The notes beneath the pieces are model-generated. The model saw only the letters and a list, made by a program, of their open reading frames with translations, did not search any database and was not told where the DNA came from. Source: Lathyrus oleraceus (Eukaryota; Streptophyta; Magnoliopsida; Fabales; Fabaceae). From it: DNA of 64,000 bases. Location of the stretch: contig NC_066581.1 in assembly GCF_024323335.1 (NCBI RefSeq), forward strand, positions 438,178,781 through 438,242,780, written 5' to 3'. The number at the start of each line of letters is the position of its first letter. Position 1 is the first letter of the stretch. The position numbers and the translations under genes are program-made. Shown piece after piece: positions 45,833 to 58,709 of this stretch.

Positions 45833-47125
45833 CTACTCTTCAGAATGAGTGACAATGATGCTCTTGGAGGCCTTCCAATTGCCTGGTACGCATGACTTTA
45901 TCCACGCCTCAAGCTCGCGGTCGTTGTCAACATCCTCACCCACTGAACGGGCATGACCAGGATCCAACATTCCTGCACTGACGAAGGTGTGTGGTGGGCG
46001 ACATCCTCTATTTGGTCTAGGCGACTCTTGACCCGGTTGATAACCGACCCCAAACATGTCTGCTTTTATCACAATGTCAATGATCCTCCCCCAGCCTTGG
46101 GCCTCTTTGTTCTTCACCACCTCCAGAGCTTGTTTATAAGAAGAAATGGACAGCTTCTTCTTTTTCTCAGCGACAAAGGCATTCTCCACCTGGACGGTTT
46201 CAACTGCCAGACTGGGTGCTTTACATCTTTCATTGTCCATTTCTACTTTCTTCATCTTCTGGGTCGGGTCCTTCATCAATACACACCCTTCCGTAGTGAC
46301 AGTCGCACAAGCATTATCAACAGCAGGGAAAGCTCCATCCCGTAGCAGAAGTTTTGGAACCATAACCATTGGACCTTTTAGCTGACCCTCTTCAATCACT
46401 TCTATTCCTTTCTTGACCTTTTTCATCATCTTTACCTTTGCTGGACCCTGCCTGAGTACGGGGTCGACATCCTCATTCATTATCTGGGCCAAGCTGATAG
46501 CCTTGGAGTCCACCAGATCTTGGACAGTATGCTTAAAAGCTCTGCAACCTTCAATGCTGTGCCCGGGTGCCCCAGAGTGAAACTCGCACTTGGCACTCTC
46601 ATCATAGTTGGCAGGCCTCCGCTGCTGTTCTATAGGAATCAAAATCCTTGGCCGAACTAACCCCAGATCCCTCAACCTTTGGAAAAGAAAGGCATAAGTC
46701 ACCGGTGGTTCCTCAAACTGACGATCCTCATTCTTCTTCTTCACCTGGTTCTTAGCTCCCGGTGTCTTCTGTTGAGGTGGCAGTTGTTGCTGTTGAGCAG
46801 GTGGATTGCTGACAGGAGTGGTTACAGTGGCAGCATAAGGATGATAACGATCTTTGCTACGTTCTTTCTTTGCAGGCACACCAACTGGCTCAACTTTCTT
46901 CTTGAATGGACCACTGTCGGAGGGTTTCTCTGCTACAGTACCAGAAGGTTTGTTCACTTCGGAGGACAGAGCCTTCTCCTGAACTTTCTCCATTATCAAC
47001 CGTTTCTCAATCCTTTCCAGTCTTTCGGACATGGCTTTCTGCCCCGAGGCAAGCCCTTGCACAACGCTGAACAACTCCCTCATCATCCCTTTCAGCTCAA
47101 GGACGTCGGCGTTGGGAAGATCCAT
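45833..47125 (-). CDS. Ogre-2 gag-like protein without capsid core, fused to post-protease linker
   Basis: The frame of 430 codons starts with an ATG at 47125. It begins with a probable coiled coil (MMRELFSVVQGLASGQKAMS onward), then a lysine- and proline-rich stretch. A PPVTYAFLFQRLRDLGLV segment and a zinc-knuckle-like CEFHSGAPGHSIEGC follow, typical of the gag C-terminus of Tat/Ogre elements. The later part (ISSYKQALEVVKNKEAQGWG, FGVGYQPGQ) resembles the linker after protease. The capsid core and the protease itself are absent, so the ORF looks like a chimera formed by deletions that kept the frame. It is the only long open frame of Ogre-2. The protein might bind RNA through the knuckle, but this is inference. 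It could equally be non-functional. Confidence 0.75.
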   Translation of the reverse strand: MDLPNADVLELKGMMRELFSVVQGLASGQKAMSERLERIEKRLIMEKVQEKALSSEVNKPSGTVAEKPSDSGPFKKKVEPVGVPAKKERSKDRYHPYAATVTTPVSNPPAQQQQLPPQQKTPGAKNQVKKKNEDRQFEEPPVTYAFLFQRLRDLGLVRPRILIPIEQQRRPANYDESAKCEFHSGAPGHSIEGCRAFKHTVQDLVDSKAISLAQIMNEDVDPVLRQGPAKVKMMKKVKKGIEVIEEGQLKGPMVMVPKLLLRDGAFPAVDNACATVTTEGCVLMKDPTQKMKKVEMDNERCKAPSLAVETVQVENAFVAEKKKKLSISSYKQALEVVKNKEAQGWGRIIDIVIKADMFGVGYQPGQESPRPNRGCRPPHTFVSAGMLDPGHARSVGEDVDNDRELEAWIKSCVPGNWKASKSIIVTHSEE

Positions 47126-48260
47126 CAGCTTGGATTTGTTGACCCCCAGCAGGTTATCTGAACAGACGAGCTATGCGTACCGGTTGAATACTGAAACCTA
47201 CAAAACAGCAAATGGGTTAGTATGACTCACACATGCAATGTCTGTCCGTACTAGGAATATTCAGTCCTTTTTTTTTTCTGGTTTCATTGAGACAGATAAA
47301 ATTTCATCAACAACATTTAGACATCTGGATGTCTCTCAACCGGGGTTTTTAATTTAAAAATAACGGACCCTGAGTACGGCCAGACATGAGTTGAATGCAG
47401 ATGAATGCGAGATGATATGATGCAAATGCATGAATGCAGGCCTTTGTGCCACCAAGTCAACTGTAGACCCTCTGCTTTTCTGAACCAGTCATATCTGTGG
47501 GATCAAGTTACCATAAATCCAACTTGGGGGGGGTTCCGAAATAAACGGAACCGGAGATTATATCACTATCTTCACAGGAACAAACACTGAACGGGTGACG
47601 AACGGATCCTCTGAACAAGTACTCTCAAATCAGCCCGGGGATCCGAAATAAACGGAACCCGCTGATAAACCACGGACAGAACTCTGGCGTCCCAGAAATA
47701 AATGCCCATAACTTACAGTCACCACCAGTATCAAGAATCACCAACAAGTCACCAACAATCAGCAACTGTACCTGTAATGATCAAACCCTCCCCACTCACG
47801 AGTGTTGTCTAGGCCAGGGTAAAGTCGAAGAGAAACGCAGCATAAATAACCTTTCGCAGAATACCATCATATACACACCTGAAGTATGTAACGACAATAT
47901 CCCACCAGGGTCTGAACTGCTCGTGATATCAATGTTCCGCTAAGTGGCGCCATACCACCCGCTTCCCATGAATCACTCTATTCCTAGGTTTCCTAGATTT
48001 CACTCATAGCCTGGGTATTGGGCCTTTTACCTCAACTGACTCCCCCCCCACACAGAGAAAACAGACAGCCAGCCAGTAATGAATAGTGAATATGAAATGC
48101 AAACATCGATGCACACAATCAATGCAAACAATAAATGTACATATATACAATGAATGCAAATAAATACAACAAGCAGAAAGCAACCAAAACCCTAATCCTA
48201 AAGAGCGCTAGGAGAGACTCGCTCAGGGAAGATGGACCAGCAGAGGTCAACTTCTCTGTA
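47126..48260 (-). other. Ogre-2 5' untranslated region
   Basis: This 1.1-kb non-coding leader lies between the PBS and the gag-like ORF. It has no ORF1 and no recognisable capsid sequence. Short GATGAATGCGAGATGATATGA-type words near 47400-47440 recall those in the Ogre-1 leader. Confidence 0.65.
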
Positions 48261-48278
48261 TCCCCAGCAGAGTCGCCA
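48261..48278 (-). other. Ogre-2 primer binding site
   Basis: The minus strand reads TGGCGACTCTGCTGGGGA and lies two bases from the 5' LTR edge at 48281. Ogre elements are described, from memory, as primed by tRNA-Arg. A partial second copy, CCTCTGCTGG, lies about 20 bp further downstream (48237-48246). Confidence 0.88.
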
Positions 48279-48280
48279 GC

Positions 48281-51200
48281 TGTCGCATCGCGCGAAAAAC
48301 CGGCGGGAAAAGAAAGAAACAACAGAGCCGCCACCGTGCGTTATTTATCCCAAAAGAGGGAAAGGAAACGCTCAGAGTAAACTTGGGAAAGAACATGGTC
48401 TCGCGACCAAAGAGAATGGGTTCGGGAGTCGGTTATGCGAAGGGAAGGTATTATCACCCCTACGCATCCGTAGTACTCTACGGGATCCACGCACAATAGA
48501 AAGGAAAATGGTTGCTAAAACACTGCTCAAAACACACACACTGGCTGAAAGAGACAAAAGAAAACTGACTGAAACTGACTCGGCAGGATGCCGCATCCTG
48601 GGCCTACTTAGTCTATCAGGCATAGACATCAGAGTCGAAGTAGTTCGGACTGGGGAAACAACACATGCTCGCTAGGATATCGCATCCTATGCATACGTAT
48701 CTTCTCGGACGAGAGAAGAATCAGAGCATTCGTAGCTCGGCTGACACGTGCACAAATAAACAAGACACACACAGGCAAACGTGGAGCCCGACTGCCAATC
48801 ACTGGACTTATGTCAGCATCCGAACCTATAACACACGCAAAGAGGCAAACGTGGAGCCCAAATGCCAATCACTGGACTTACATTGACATCCGAACCTAAA
48901 CACACACACACTGGAACCCAAATGCCACTCGATGGACTTACATCGGCTTCCAGGCACACAACAACACAACAGGTTAATAGGGAGTCGGGGACTCGAGCCT
49001 ATAACTGTCAAGCACACACTCAAACAAACAGACAACAAATTGCTAAGGAGTCAGGCACTCGAGCCTAGCAACTGTCAAACAACACACACAAAAAAAGAAA
49101 AAAAGGCGCCCGGAGAGATCAGCTCAATCTCCTGCCTACATACTTCATCTGGTATGAAGATCAGGGCGATGTAGTTCCCCTACAGAGGGATGAAGGACTA
49201 GCCTAACCAGATAACAGAGGGAGACACAACTAGGGAGACTACGACTCGAGCCTAGATGTTGTCATGCAAATCATCCCTAAGTTAAGGTTTCTAGCTAACT
49301 GGCACAGGGAGCCAGCCTATCCTAGACATGACTTGCACAGGAAGCAAGCCACACCTACACTTAACTTGCACAGGAAGCAAGCCAAGCAAAACCTAACTTG
49401 CACAGGAAGCAAGTCTAAGCAAACACTAACTTGCACAGGAAGCAAGTCAAACAATCCTAACTTGCACAGGAAGCAAGTCAAACAATCCTAACTTGCACAG
49501 GAAGCAAGTCAAACAATCCTAACTTGCACAGGAAGCAAGTCAAACAATCCTAACTTGCACAGGAAGCAAGTCAAACAATCCTAACTTGCACAGGAAGCAA
49601 GTCAAACAATCCTACAAGCACAGATAGCACAGGTAGCACACACTATATGCACACAAGTGGCTCAAACAAGGGTTAGGTTTTAGTCGAGGGGTCATATCAA
49701 CCTCAACAAACAAACCTCTGGAACTGGGTAAATGTTGCTCTTAACCTTGCCATTGAGGGGCTAAGGTGAAGCAGATGAAAGGTGAGTGAAGATAAGACTT
49801 CACAGCTCTTATCCCTGGCCTGGGAGAGCTTAAGACAAGAATGTGTGGGTTCAGAAAGTGGGAACCCTTCTACACATTTAAAACTGACTCGACTGCACAA
49901 TTGTACAAGATCTTGGGTTTGTATCTGCAATGCATCAACACACTGGTGTGAGCAAAGCAGATGACACACTGAATAGTGGGGGATAGATTGCATATCCCTA
50001 CCTTCCACCAATTGCCTCTTCACTTAGGAGGTCTTTGACTCTATGCAAGGACAAAAGTAAACAGTCACAATCATTGCCTCTTAAGGAGGACTTCAGACAG
50101 TTGCCTGGCCAAGTAACAGGCCAGGTCTTCCAGACTACATGAAGTAGAAGAGACATACCTCAATGCAAATTGCTTATACAAGCAAATCAAAGCAAAAGTT
50201 CACAAGGAACTAAGCAACTAAAGCACCTGAAACAGTCAAGCAGATGTTAGTACACAACTTCAAACAAAGTAAAAGGAAACAGAGGCCAACAGTCAATTTG
50301 AGGCACATGGATGTGCAAGGCACAAGGCTTAAGGCATGTGAGCCAAGCCACCTACAACACAAACAAGTTAGACAATGATTCTTAAGCAAGCTCAATCAAA
50401 AGAATTGGTCTCAATGGCCATTTGATGGTCAACCTGAAAACACAAACTCAAAGGTGAGTAGCAGGACCACTAGGGCAAGCCTAGGGTCAAAAATGAATGA
50501 GAAAGTCAAAACAGCAAAGGGCAAGCATCCAAAATCATGTTCAAACCATTAGGAAACAAAACCAATTGGGTTCACATTCATATCAATCACTATCATCATT
50601 TCATGAACAGATCAGGTCAAAACATGGCAAACAGAAGCTCACAGAAGTCAACAGCAAGACTTAACTCAAAAGCAATCTAAACATTTTCCAAAAATCACCA
50701 AATAAATCATGATCAACCCTAACACATAGCATGGTAAGCATGTCAAATTTCATCCCATTTGGACAAGTGGAAGGCAGTCAATGAAAATCAGAAAGTCAAA
50801 CCAAATTTAAGCATGCATAATGAAGGTCAACAAACATGGGTCAACTTCAAAAAATCATATCAAATTGAAAACAGGAGAGAAATGAATGAGATTAACACCA
50901 ATGCAAAGCTTGAGATGTCTAGTTATCACATGTCAAATTTCAAGTCCATCTAATAAAGTATGAGAATTCCACAAATGAAAGGGGAACATGTGTCACACAA
51001 AGTCAACTATTGACTAGGCAGGGGAGAAAATCTCAAACAATTAGGAAAATAGCTCAAATAAATCCAAGAAAATTCACATGTGAACTAGACATACAAGAGT
51101 AGGTTCATGCAAAATTTGGGGTCATTTGGATGTAAGGAAGCATGGTAATGAAAATCATGAAGTTGGACATCAATGGTGTGACACAAGTTGTCACACCCTA

Positions 51201-54200
51201 ATTCAAAAAATCATAACTCACAAACCACAAATGATAAATTCACAAACTCTACACCAAAATCACCATGAATGTGTCTAGTTTAAGCACAAAAAATTTGGGA
51301 GCCATTGGATACATTCTCATCATTTCACAATTGATTTGGCAAAGTGTACAAAATTTGGTCACATGTCACAAACCCTAAGGCCAATTAAAAACCATTCATC
51401 CAAAAATTCTGGAAAAATAATGATAAAAAAGTAGAGATCATGATGAACACAACACAAAAATTCCCATTGAATTTGGATCAAGATTGAACAAGTTATGATT
51501 TTTACAAGATGGGCATCAAAAATGAAATAATTATTGAAATTAACATTGAAAGAATGGCATTTTGGTAATATTGGAATCCACTAATCAAAACACAGTCGTT
51601 TTGGGCAGGGATTGAAATGTTTCTATTGGCCAGTGGGGAATGGCACAGTAACACGAAATTGGGAACAATCTGGGCAGATTGGGATTTAGGGTTTATACTC
51701 AAGAATCATGATTTCTCAATTCTTCCCAAAAATCAAAATTGAGCATATCATTGTAATCATCAAACAGCATACAACAACAATCCAAACCCTATTTTCATTA
51801 ATTTGAACTACACAACAAGAAATCGAAGGAAACATTTTCAAGCATCAAACTTTATCTCATCATATCTTCATGAATAAGCAACCATTCCAAAAAGTGAAAG
51901 CATCACTAAACTCAGCATTGAAAGATCTTTTGAAAACATGTATCAATTTGAGAAATCATGGAGTTCGAAAACTTACCAATTTGGAGGGACAGTGATGATG
52001 CTGATGCTTTTGGATGGAATTGAAGTGAAATAATGGTCCTAGAGCCTCCTTGATGATGAATGATGAAAGTTGTTTGACTTATGGATGCTTCAATCTTGGA
52101 TGGCCATGGATGAATGTTCTTCTAAAACAGCACTTAGCAGAGTTGCTTCCAGTTGTGAAAAGCAATTGCCTTAAGCTTAGAAAGATGTTTGGATGGTGTT
52201 TAGGCAAGGCAAGGTTCAACCCCTTTGGAAGTTTTGGGCTGTTGCTTGAGAAATGGCCAAAAGTGTTTTTTAGAATGTGAATGAACAATGGCTTTTCAGT
52301 TGGTTATGTTGGTTTGTGGTATGTCAACATGATGCTTAGATGCAGTCCTAAGCAGAGCAAGGCCAAACTCTTCTTAAGTTCTTGGACAAATTTCTGTGAT
52401 TTGATTAAAATGCCAAGGCAAAAGGTCAATGCAGTTTTAGGGTGAGATGCTCGTGCTGTTGGATGGATTGGCAAGGCTAGGTCAAGTTGGGAGTTTTTTT
52501 CATGGCAGGGTTTTGAGATGCAAAACAAGGTTGAGGTTGAAAACTGAGTGAAGGTGTTTGTGGTGTGCTGCTGCTTGTTGGTTCAAGATGCTGAGTGGAA
52601 TGTGCAAGGCAAGGCAGGTTAGATCATGCTGCTTAGTTTGTTGTGTTTTTGACAGAACAATGGCCAAGTGAGCAAGGGCTTTGGTTGGAAAAATAAGTGA
52701 AGGTTTGTTTTTGGCCTGCCACTTGTGGCAGGGTTTTTGGTTATTTTGAAGCTATGTGTTTGGACAGCAAATGACCTTGGCCAACAAGTGAAGTGTGTAT
52801 AAATGTGAAGTTGGTTGTGATAGGGCTACTAGTGTTTAACATGACAGAAGATGACCATGATATGCTGTTTTATGTTGCTCTTTGGCAAAGGCAAACTTGG
52901 TCTTTTTGGAAGTTTTGACAGGTCTTGTAGAAAATGCAAGTGAGATCATGTTTGAGAAAATGAATGCAGTTCTGTTGGCAATCTCATGGCTTGGCTGGTA
53001 TGGCTGCTCTTAGTTTCTCATGACAGAAAAAATGATGGAGAATATGGTGTCTCAAGCAGGGCCAGGTTTGGTTCCTTAGTATTTTGGACAGCTTCTTGAT
53101 AAATGCCAAGCAAGCCAGGTCACCTCTTATGAGTATGAATCAATGCAGTTCTGTTGGCTTGGCTGCATGATGAAAATGGTGGTGAAACAACCAAGGCTTC
53201 AGCTCTTTGCATTTTAGGACAGACTTTTGAAAGTGCAAAGCAAGGTTGGTCCCATGACAGGTTCTTTTACCCTATGCTGTTGGATACTGCAGGGTTTTCA
53301 AAAATGGTCCAATGGCCAAATGAGGTTTTGAGTGAAAGAACATTGAGCAAGGCAAGGCAGGTCAGGTTGTGCTGCTGCAGGGTTTTTTTGGAAACACAAT
53401 GCAAGGTGAGGTTTTAGAACGCTGTAGGCAATTGATTTTGTTGGTTAGCTCAGCTTAGTCTTGCTATGTCTGTTGACAGAAAAATAGGAATGCCCAAGCC
53501 AAGGTGAGATTTGAGGGAAGTGTATTTAGAGGATTTGGTTCTTTTGTTTGGACAGACAAAAACAAATGCCAAATAGCAAGGTGAGTTAGGGGAGGGTGTT
53601 TGATGGCTCTTTAATGTGACAGAAAATGGATGGCAAAATCTGCATCAAGCTAAAAACCATGTTAAGTTCTTTTGTGTATGTGTGAATTGGTTGTGAGTGG
53701 ATGCTGCAAGTTTTTTCATGACAGGGTTTGCCAATGAAGGTGAGTGGTTGATCTTGGTTGGATGAGGTTTGTTAGGTGTTGGCTTTGGACATAGCAAGGT
53801 GTGATTTGGGATAGTGGGAGCCAAGGGTCTGTGGTGTTGGATGGTTACTAGCAAGGCTTGTTAAATGACAGAAAATGATAGAATGGATGTTGGAAACACA
53901 ATGCAAGGCTCAGGTTCTTGGAAGCCCTTGACAGGTTTTCTTGATAGGCAAAGGCAAGGTGAATTCCTGCTGTGGGATGTTGCTCTTGGATGCTGCAGGG
54001 TTTGATTCTTAGGGGTTCTTGACAGCCATTTAGAATTGCCAAGCAAGGTTAGTTTTTTAGAATGTGAGCCATGCTTTTCTTCCTTGGCCAAAATGGTTTT
54101 GTGTGGCTGTGATTGTTGTTACTCATGACAGGAGATTGATGGAGGATATGGTGTCAAGCAGGGCCAGGCTAGGTTTTGTGGTGTTTTGGACAGGGTTTTG

Positions 54201-56742
54201 AAAAATGCAAAAAAGGTGAGTGAGGCTTTTGGTTGGTTTTAGAAAAATAGCCAAAGTGAGGCTTGAGAGAAAATGAGAGGACCAAGGTTTTTTGCTGGTT
54301 TGGCTGTTACTTGTTCATGACAGGAAAAAGATGAAGTTTTAACATCTGCTGTTAGCAGTTGCTGTTGTGGTTTCTTATGACAGAAAAAATGGGGGGTTGA
54401 AAGTTCTGTTTTATGTGTTTGTGTGGGAGAGCAAGGGCCAAGCCAAGTCCATTCTTTAGGAAGTGAGTGAAGGTGGTTTTGTTCCCCTTGTTATGTTTTT
54501 TGACAGAAAAAAAATCTCTTTGTGCCAAAACAGCAAAATCAGTTTTTTAGAGTGTGTGCTGGTTTGGAGTTTTTGTTGTTGCTGCAGTTGGACAGAAAAT
54601 GTGTTTGGTCACTTTGTGCTTGGACAGAAAATTGCAAATAGCAAGGCTCGGCAAAATGCAAGTGAGGTTATCTTTGATGAATGAGGTTTGTTAGGTGTTG
54701 GCTGCTTCAAGAATGAAAAGGTGTGCTGTTGTCTACAAGTGGCAGGAAAATCATGCAGGATATGTGTCAAGCCAGCCTTAGTTTGTTGTGTTTTTGACAG
54801 AAAAATAGCCAAGTGAGGGCAAGGTCAATCCATGGTTTTCTGCTGCAGTCTTTGATGGCTTGTGGCTACTGCTCCTGTCCTTGGCAGAAAATGGTGGAGG
54901 GTATGGTCAAGCCAACCTTAGTTTGTTGGAAGTTTGGAATGATTTGGTTAATGCATCCAAAATGAAGCTTGTGAAATGTGTAGTTTTCTTGTGGTTGGAG
55001 GTTGCTGTTGATTCAAAAATGCTGAGTGGAATGTGAAAATAGTTGGTATTGTTGGCTAGTTCATGTTATGTTGGTTGTGGCAAGGCAGGTTTTTTTTCTG
55101 AAGTGCCAAGCAAATAGCAGGGGTGAGGTTTGAGATAATGTTGTATGCCGTGTGGTTAGAGGATTTTGTTCCTTTTGTTTTTAACAGAAAAATAGCAAGG
55201 TGAGGGCCAGATGAATCCAATTTTCTGCTGCAGTGTTATGTTGGTTTTGTGGCAGCTGTAGCAGGAAATCATGCACTTTGTTTTTGACAGCAAAAACACA
55301 AATGGCCAGGTGAATTAGTTTTAGGATGAGTGATGAAATGGTTTTTGCTACTGTCCTGCTACTGTCCTCCATCTGCAGAAAATATGATGAGGAGGTATGT
55401 TGTTATGGTCATGGTACAAGTATGGTTGTGGAAGCATGGTGAACACATGTACTTTTGCCCAATTTTTAGCAACTAAGCATGGCCTTCTATTGTTGTTGGT
55501 TTAGGCTGCAAGATGAGGTCTCAAATGACAGAAAAAGGCCTCTAAAAGTTCTGTTTGAAGGTACCAAGGCATGGTTCAAATGCAAGCATGGAGTGGTATA
55601 GTGAAACTTGTACTTTTCTTACAATTCAAGCAACCAAGCAATGGCCTTATGTACTGCATATTTTGACTTTGCAAACACATTCTAAATGACATTTATGAGC
55701 TGTTCCAATTGGCCAAATGTTGAAAAAATGTTTAAATCAAAAAGTCAACTCTTGGTCAAACTTTCATTTAAATGAAAAAGGTCAAAATATGCCATTTTGA
55801 TTGGTGAAGTTTTGGCTCATGAAATTTATATTTTTGGAAAGAGGGGATCAAATGTGACATGTAGGAAAAAACCCCACCAAAATTGGCCAAACGGTTTGAG
55901 AGATATGGCCCTTTGAAGTTCAAGATTTTCTGAAATCGATTCGATCATAACTTTCCAACCACACATGGGAATTGAGAGTTCTAGGACTTTTTGGAAATGG
56001 GAGAACAAGATCTTCAACTTTCATGTTGGGCAAAAATTCATTTGAGGCTTGTATCAAAATGTAAGTTTGAGGATCAAGACTTTCCATTTATGGCAGGTTT
56101 CAGTTACAGGCCCAGTTTCCATTTTGGGAAATTTTCGATCTGGCTTCAATCTCTTCCATGATGGTGTTTGGCATGATGTATGATGACTATTTGGACATGA
56201 ATGAACTCTCACAAACCAATTCCAATCATCCAATCACTGATTAAATGGACAGTTGACCAACAGTTGACTTTTAAGGTTTCTGACTGATTATGCATTGACT
56301 GATGACTTCCAAACCCTAATTCCTTGAGAACTTGACTTCAAATGATGTCCCAAGTTGTATGAACTCTTGATTTTTGACCATGGTGCCCAAATTCCACAAG
56401 AATGACCACCAACCATTGCTTTGACTGACAGTTGACCTTTTTAGGGTTTTTGACTGTCTGTGTATGAACTGATGATCTCTGAGCCTTCAACCCTTGACCA
56501 AAATACTTCAAATGGACCTCCAAGCCATGTGAACTTGTTGGACAAACCCCAAGGCCTTGATTCAATGAGAAAATCTTTTGCTTGCTTGGTTGACTGATCA
56601 GGAGATTAGTTTGACCTAATTCTTGATTGCTTGCTCTTGAGGCAACTGAGGGACGATGCAATGCTATGCAATGGACCATGATATGCCATGACCTAATGTG
56701 AAAATGTATGCATGATGATAGGTGCAAATTTGAGGTGCTACA
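48281..56742 (-). repeat. Ogre-2 5' LTR, 8,462 bp
   Basis: It matches 31225-39686 with a constant offset. Differences seen by eye correspond to about 31336, 31398, 31768, 33116, 33828 and 34049 in the other copy. It would contain the promoter for leftward transcription. The 31-bp array lies at 49326-49613. Confidence 0.95.
49326..49613. repeat. 31-bp tandem repeat array in the Ogre-2 5' LTR
   Basis: This is the same array as at 32270-32557, with the same number and order of variant units, so it has not changed copy number since insertion. Confidence 0.93.
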
Positions 56743-56747
56743 AAATG
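56743..56747. repeat. Target site duplication, right copy (AAATG), Ogre-2
   Basis: This pairs with 31220-31224 and closes the Ogre-2 insertion. Confidence 0.93.
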
Positions 56748-58709
56748 CTCCATGGCTTGTGGTCCACATGTTATTATCTCTTACCACCTACGATAATCCA
56801 TTTGTTTTCTCTATGTATCGGACAAGTGAATAGAGAGAAAGAAGTAGCTCAAGAGAAGAAGAGAAAACAAGCTAGTAGAGAAGAAGAAGAAGAAGAAAAG
56901 CTTGGAACCAACACCATAATCTTCATCATCGTCATCATCTCTTCTTCAACAACTTCTCCTCTTCCATTTCTTAAGGTGGGTTCTAATTAGAAACCCTAGG
57001 ATCTCTAGAATATTAGAGTAGTAGAATCATAGCTAAATCATGAAAATCCATGCTATATGATGAATATTTCTCTTGATTTTGTTGTTTTTATGAACATGTG
57101 CTTTGATGTGTTCTTCATGATTGTTGTGGTTAAATGATTGGTTGTGGTTATGAACTTGAAATACTTGATATATATGTGTATATGAACATGTAGAATGATG
57201 GATTTTGTTGGAAGAAGAAATGGGTGATTTGTTAGAAATGGAGTAACAGAGGAAATGGAGTTTTGTGAAGTGAAAAATGGAAATGTGTGAGGACCAATCG
57301 ATTGGTCCCTTTCTCCAATCGATTGCACAACCCTTTTGTTTTGCAGAAAATGAAATTTTAGCAGGACCAATCGATTACACAAACTTTCTGTTTTGAAAAA
57401 TTGGAAAATTTTCGTGAGCCAATCGATTGACACTGAGGATCAATCGATTGATCCTTTGCAAACTTTGAAAAACAGAAATGTGAGAGGAACCGACCGATTG
57501 GGCTTCCCTAACCAATTGATTGACTTATGTTAAAAACTTCAAAATCCACTTCTTAAAGGTCTTTAAGTGCATTCTTTCAACCATTAATCATTTGTGATCC
57601 TATGCTTGTGTTGAATACAAGTTAATGGTGACAGTTACATAATGAATCTAGTGAGTTAACCTAGGATTGGTATTAGGCCATAAGTTAGGTTTATAACTTA
57701 GATAACATTAGAAGACGGAATTCATTCGTACGCCGCTTGTGTGGAGGCCGTGGACGAATGGTTGCCATAATTGAGAATGAGACGCATAGTATGGAACATG
57801 CTATGTTATTGTTTGTGTATTATTGTGAATGAAGTCACTTGTGATTGATGGATCTTGTTATGATTTGTGGAACCGATCATGTATTCAGAATGTGTGTTTT
57901 CTGTGACGGTGCATATCTCTATTTGGTATGCTTAGATGAGTAAGCATTGGGATGTGAGACCAATGATTCGTGCCTCAATTGGGTTTGATCCCCAACCATG
58001 GCGGACGTGGGGGAAAGGTGGACACCTAAATGGGTTAGAGTCCCATACGGTGAAAGAGACCCTAAGTGGGTTAGAGTCCCATACGGTTGACGGTCGCTTG
58101 AACTAGGGATTAAGCCTCATAGAGGACTCGATATCCACCGCGAAATTCGAATCATACGAGCATGCATGAACCAGGCCTGGCTTAGACGTAAGTCCCTTCG
58201 GGAGTTGATGTTTCGTGATCTGAATAATGATCTTCATTGAGTTTTGATAACTCAGGTGCATGTTTCCATACATTGCGAGTTAGTTCCCCATCGCTTAAAT
58301 CTTCGTTCCTTTGTTGACTTGAGTTGAATATTGATTAGAAAACCCTGTAGAGCCGAGTGGACCCATAAGATAGGGAACCCACTGAGATTATTAACTCACC
58401 CCATGTTGTTGACTATTTTTCAGGTGGTTATGAGCAGGCGAAGGGTAAGGATAAGATAGAGTGATGTTTTGCTTACCTGATGACTGAATGGGTACTCCGC
58501 TGTGTAGATATTTTGGGGATCATTGTTTAATGATCTAGCTCCTAGTTTTTTTAGTTTGGGCACTTTTGCGTACATCTTGTGCCATGTTATGTTTCTTTTG
58601 GGCATGTATATATATGTACACTGTGTTGCTAGGCGCTTATGTATTTCAGTACCAGTTTTAAACTATGTATAATATGTATTCTAGACATATATTATATGTC
58701 GGTGTTACA
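56748..58709 (+). repeat. Chromovirus 3' LTR, right part
   Basis: This part continues the LTR that starts at 30960 and ends GGTGTTACA at 58709, giving TGTAA/TTACA inverted termini with the start. It includes a palindrome cluster at 57292-57524 and CT- and GA-rich sequence near 56870-56960. The next bases, GCGCC at 58710-58714, are the presumed target duplication, whose partner is outside the visible element. Open frames here have no protein-like features. Confidence 0.85.
57292..57524. repeat. Cluster of CAATCGATTG palindromes in the chromovirus LTR
   Basis: Copies lie at 57292-57307 (perfect 16-bp palindrome GACCAATCGATTGGTC), 57316-57325, 57368-57376, 57420-57429 and 57437-57454 (perfect 18-bp palindrome). 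Two decayed versions lie near 57490 and 57512. The function is unknown; the core includes a CCAAT word in several copies. Confidence 0.92.

Larger units (their letters stand above)
31225..56742 (-). mobile_element. Ogre-2: 25.5-kb Ogre-type element with 8.46-kb LTRs, coding-defective
   Basis: The element has two 8,462-bp LTRs with a constant offset of 17,056 bp and only about six differences seen by eye, a perfect-looking PBS, a purine tract and a 5-bp target duplication AAATG. The internal region is only 8,594 bp. In element order it contains a gag-like ORF without a capsid core, RT remnants, a 39-bp A tract, RNase H and integrase remnants and a long repeat-rich 3' region. No protease, ORF1 or functional RT is seen. 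The near-identical LTRs mean recent insertion, so proteins were probably supplied by another Ogre. The Ogre assignment rests on the LTR terminus TGTAGCACCTCAAATTTGCA, the PBS shared with Ogre-1 and the Ogre-like integrase tail. Confidence 0.92.

Noticed and set aside
31225..56742. Assembly duplication instead of LTRs
   Set aside because: The two 8.46-kb copies are bounded by TG/CA ends, a PBS, a purine tract and a 5-bp target duplication, which a misassembly would not create. Long reads would still be the final proof.
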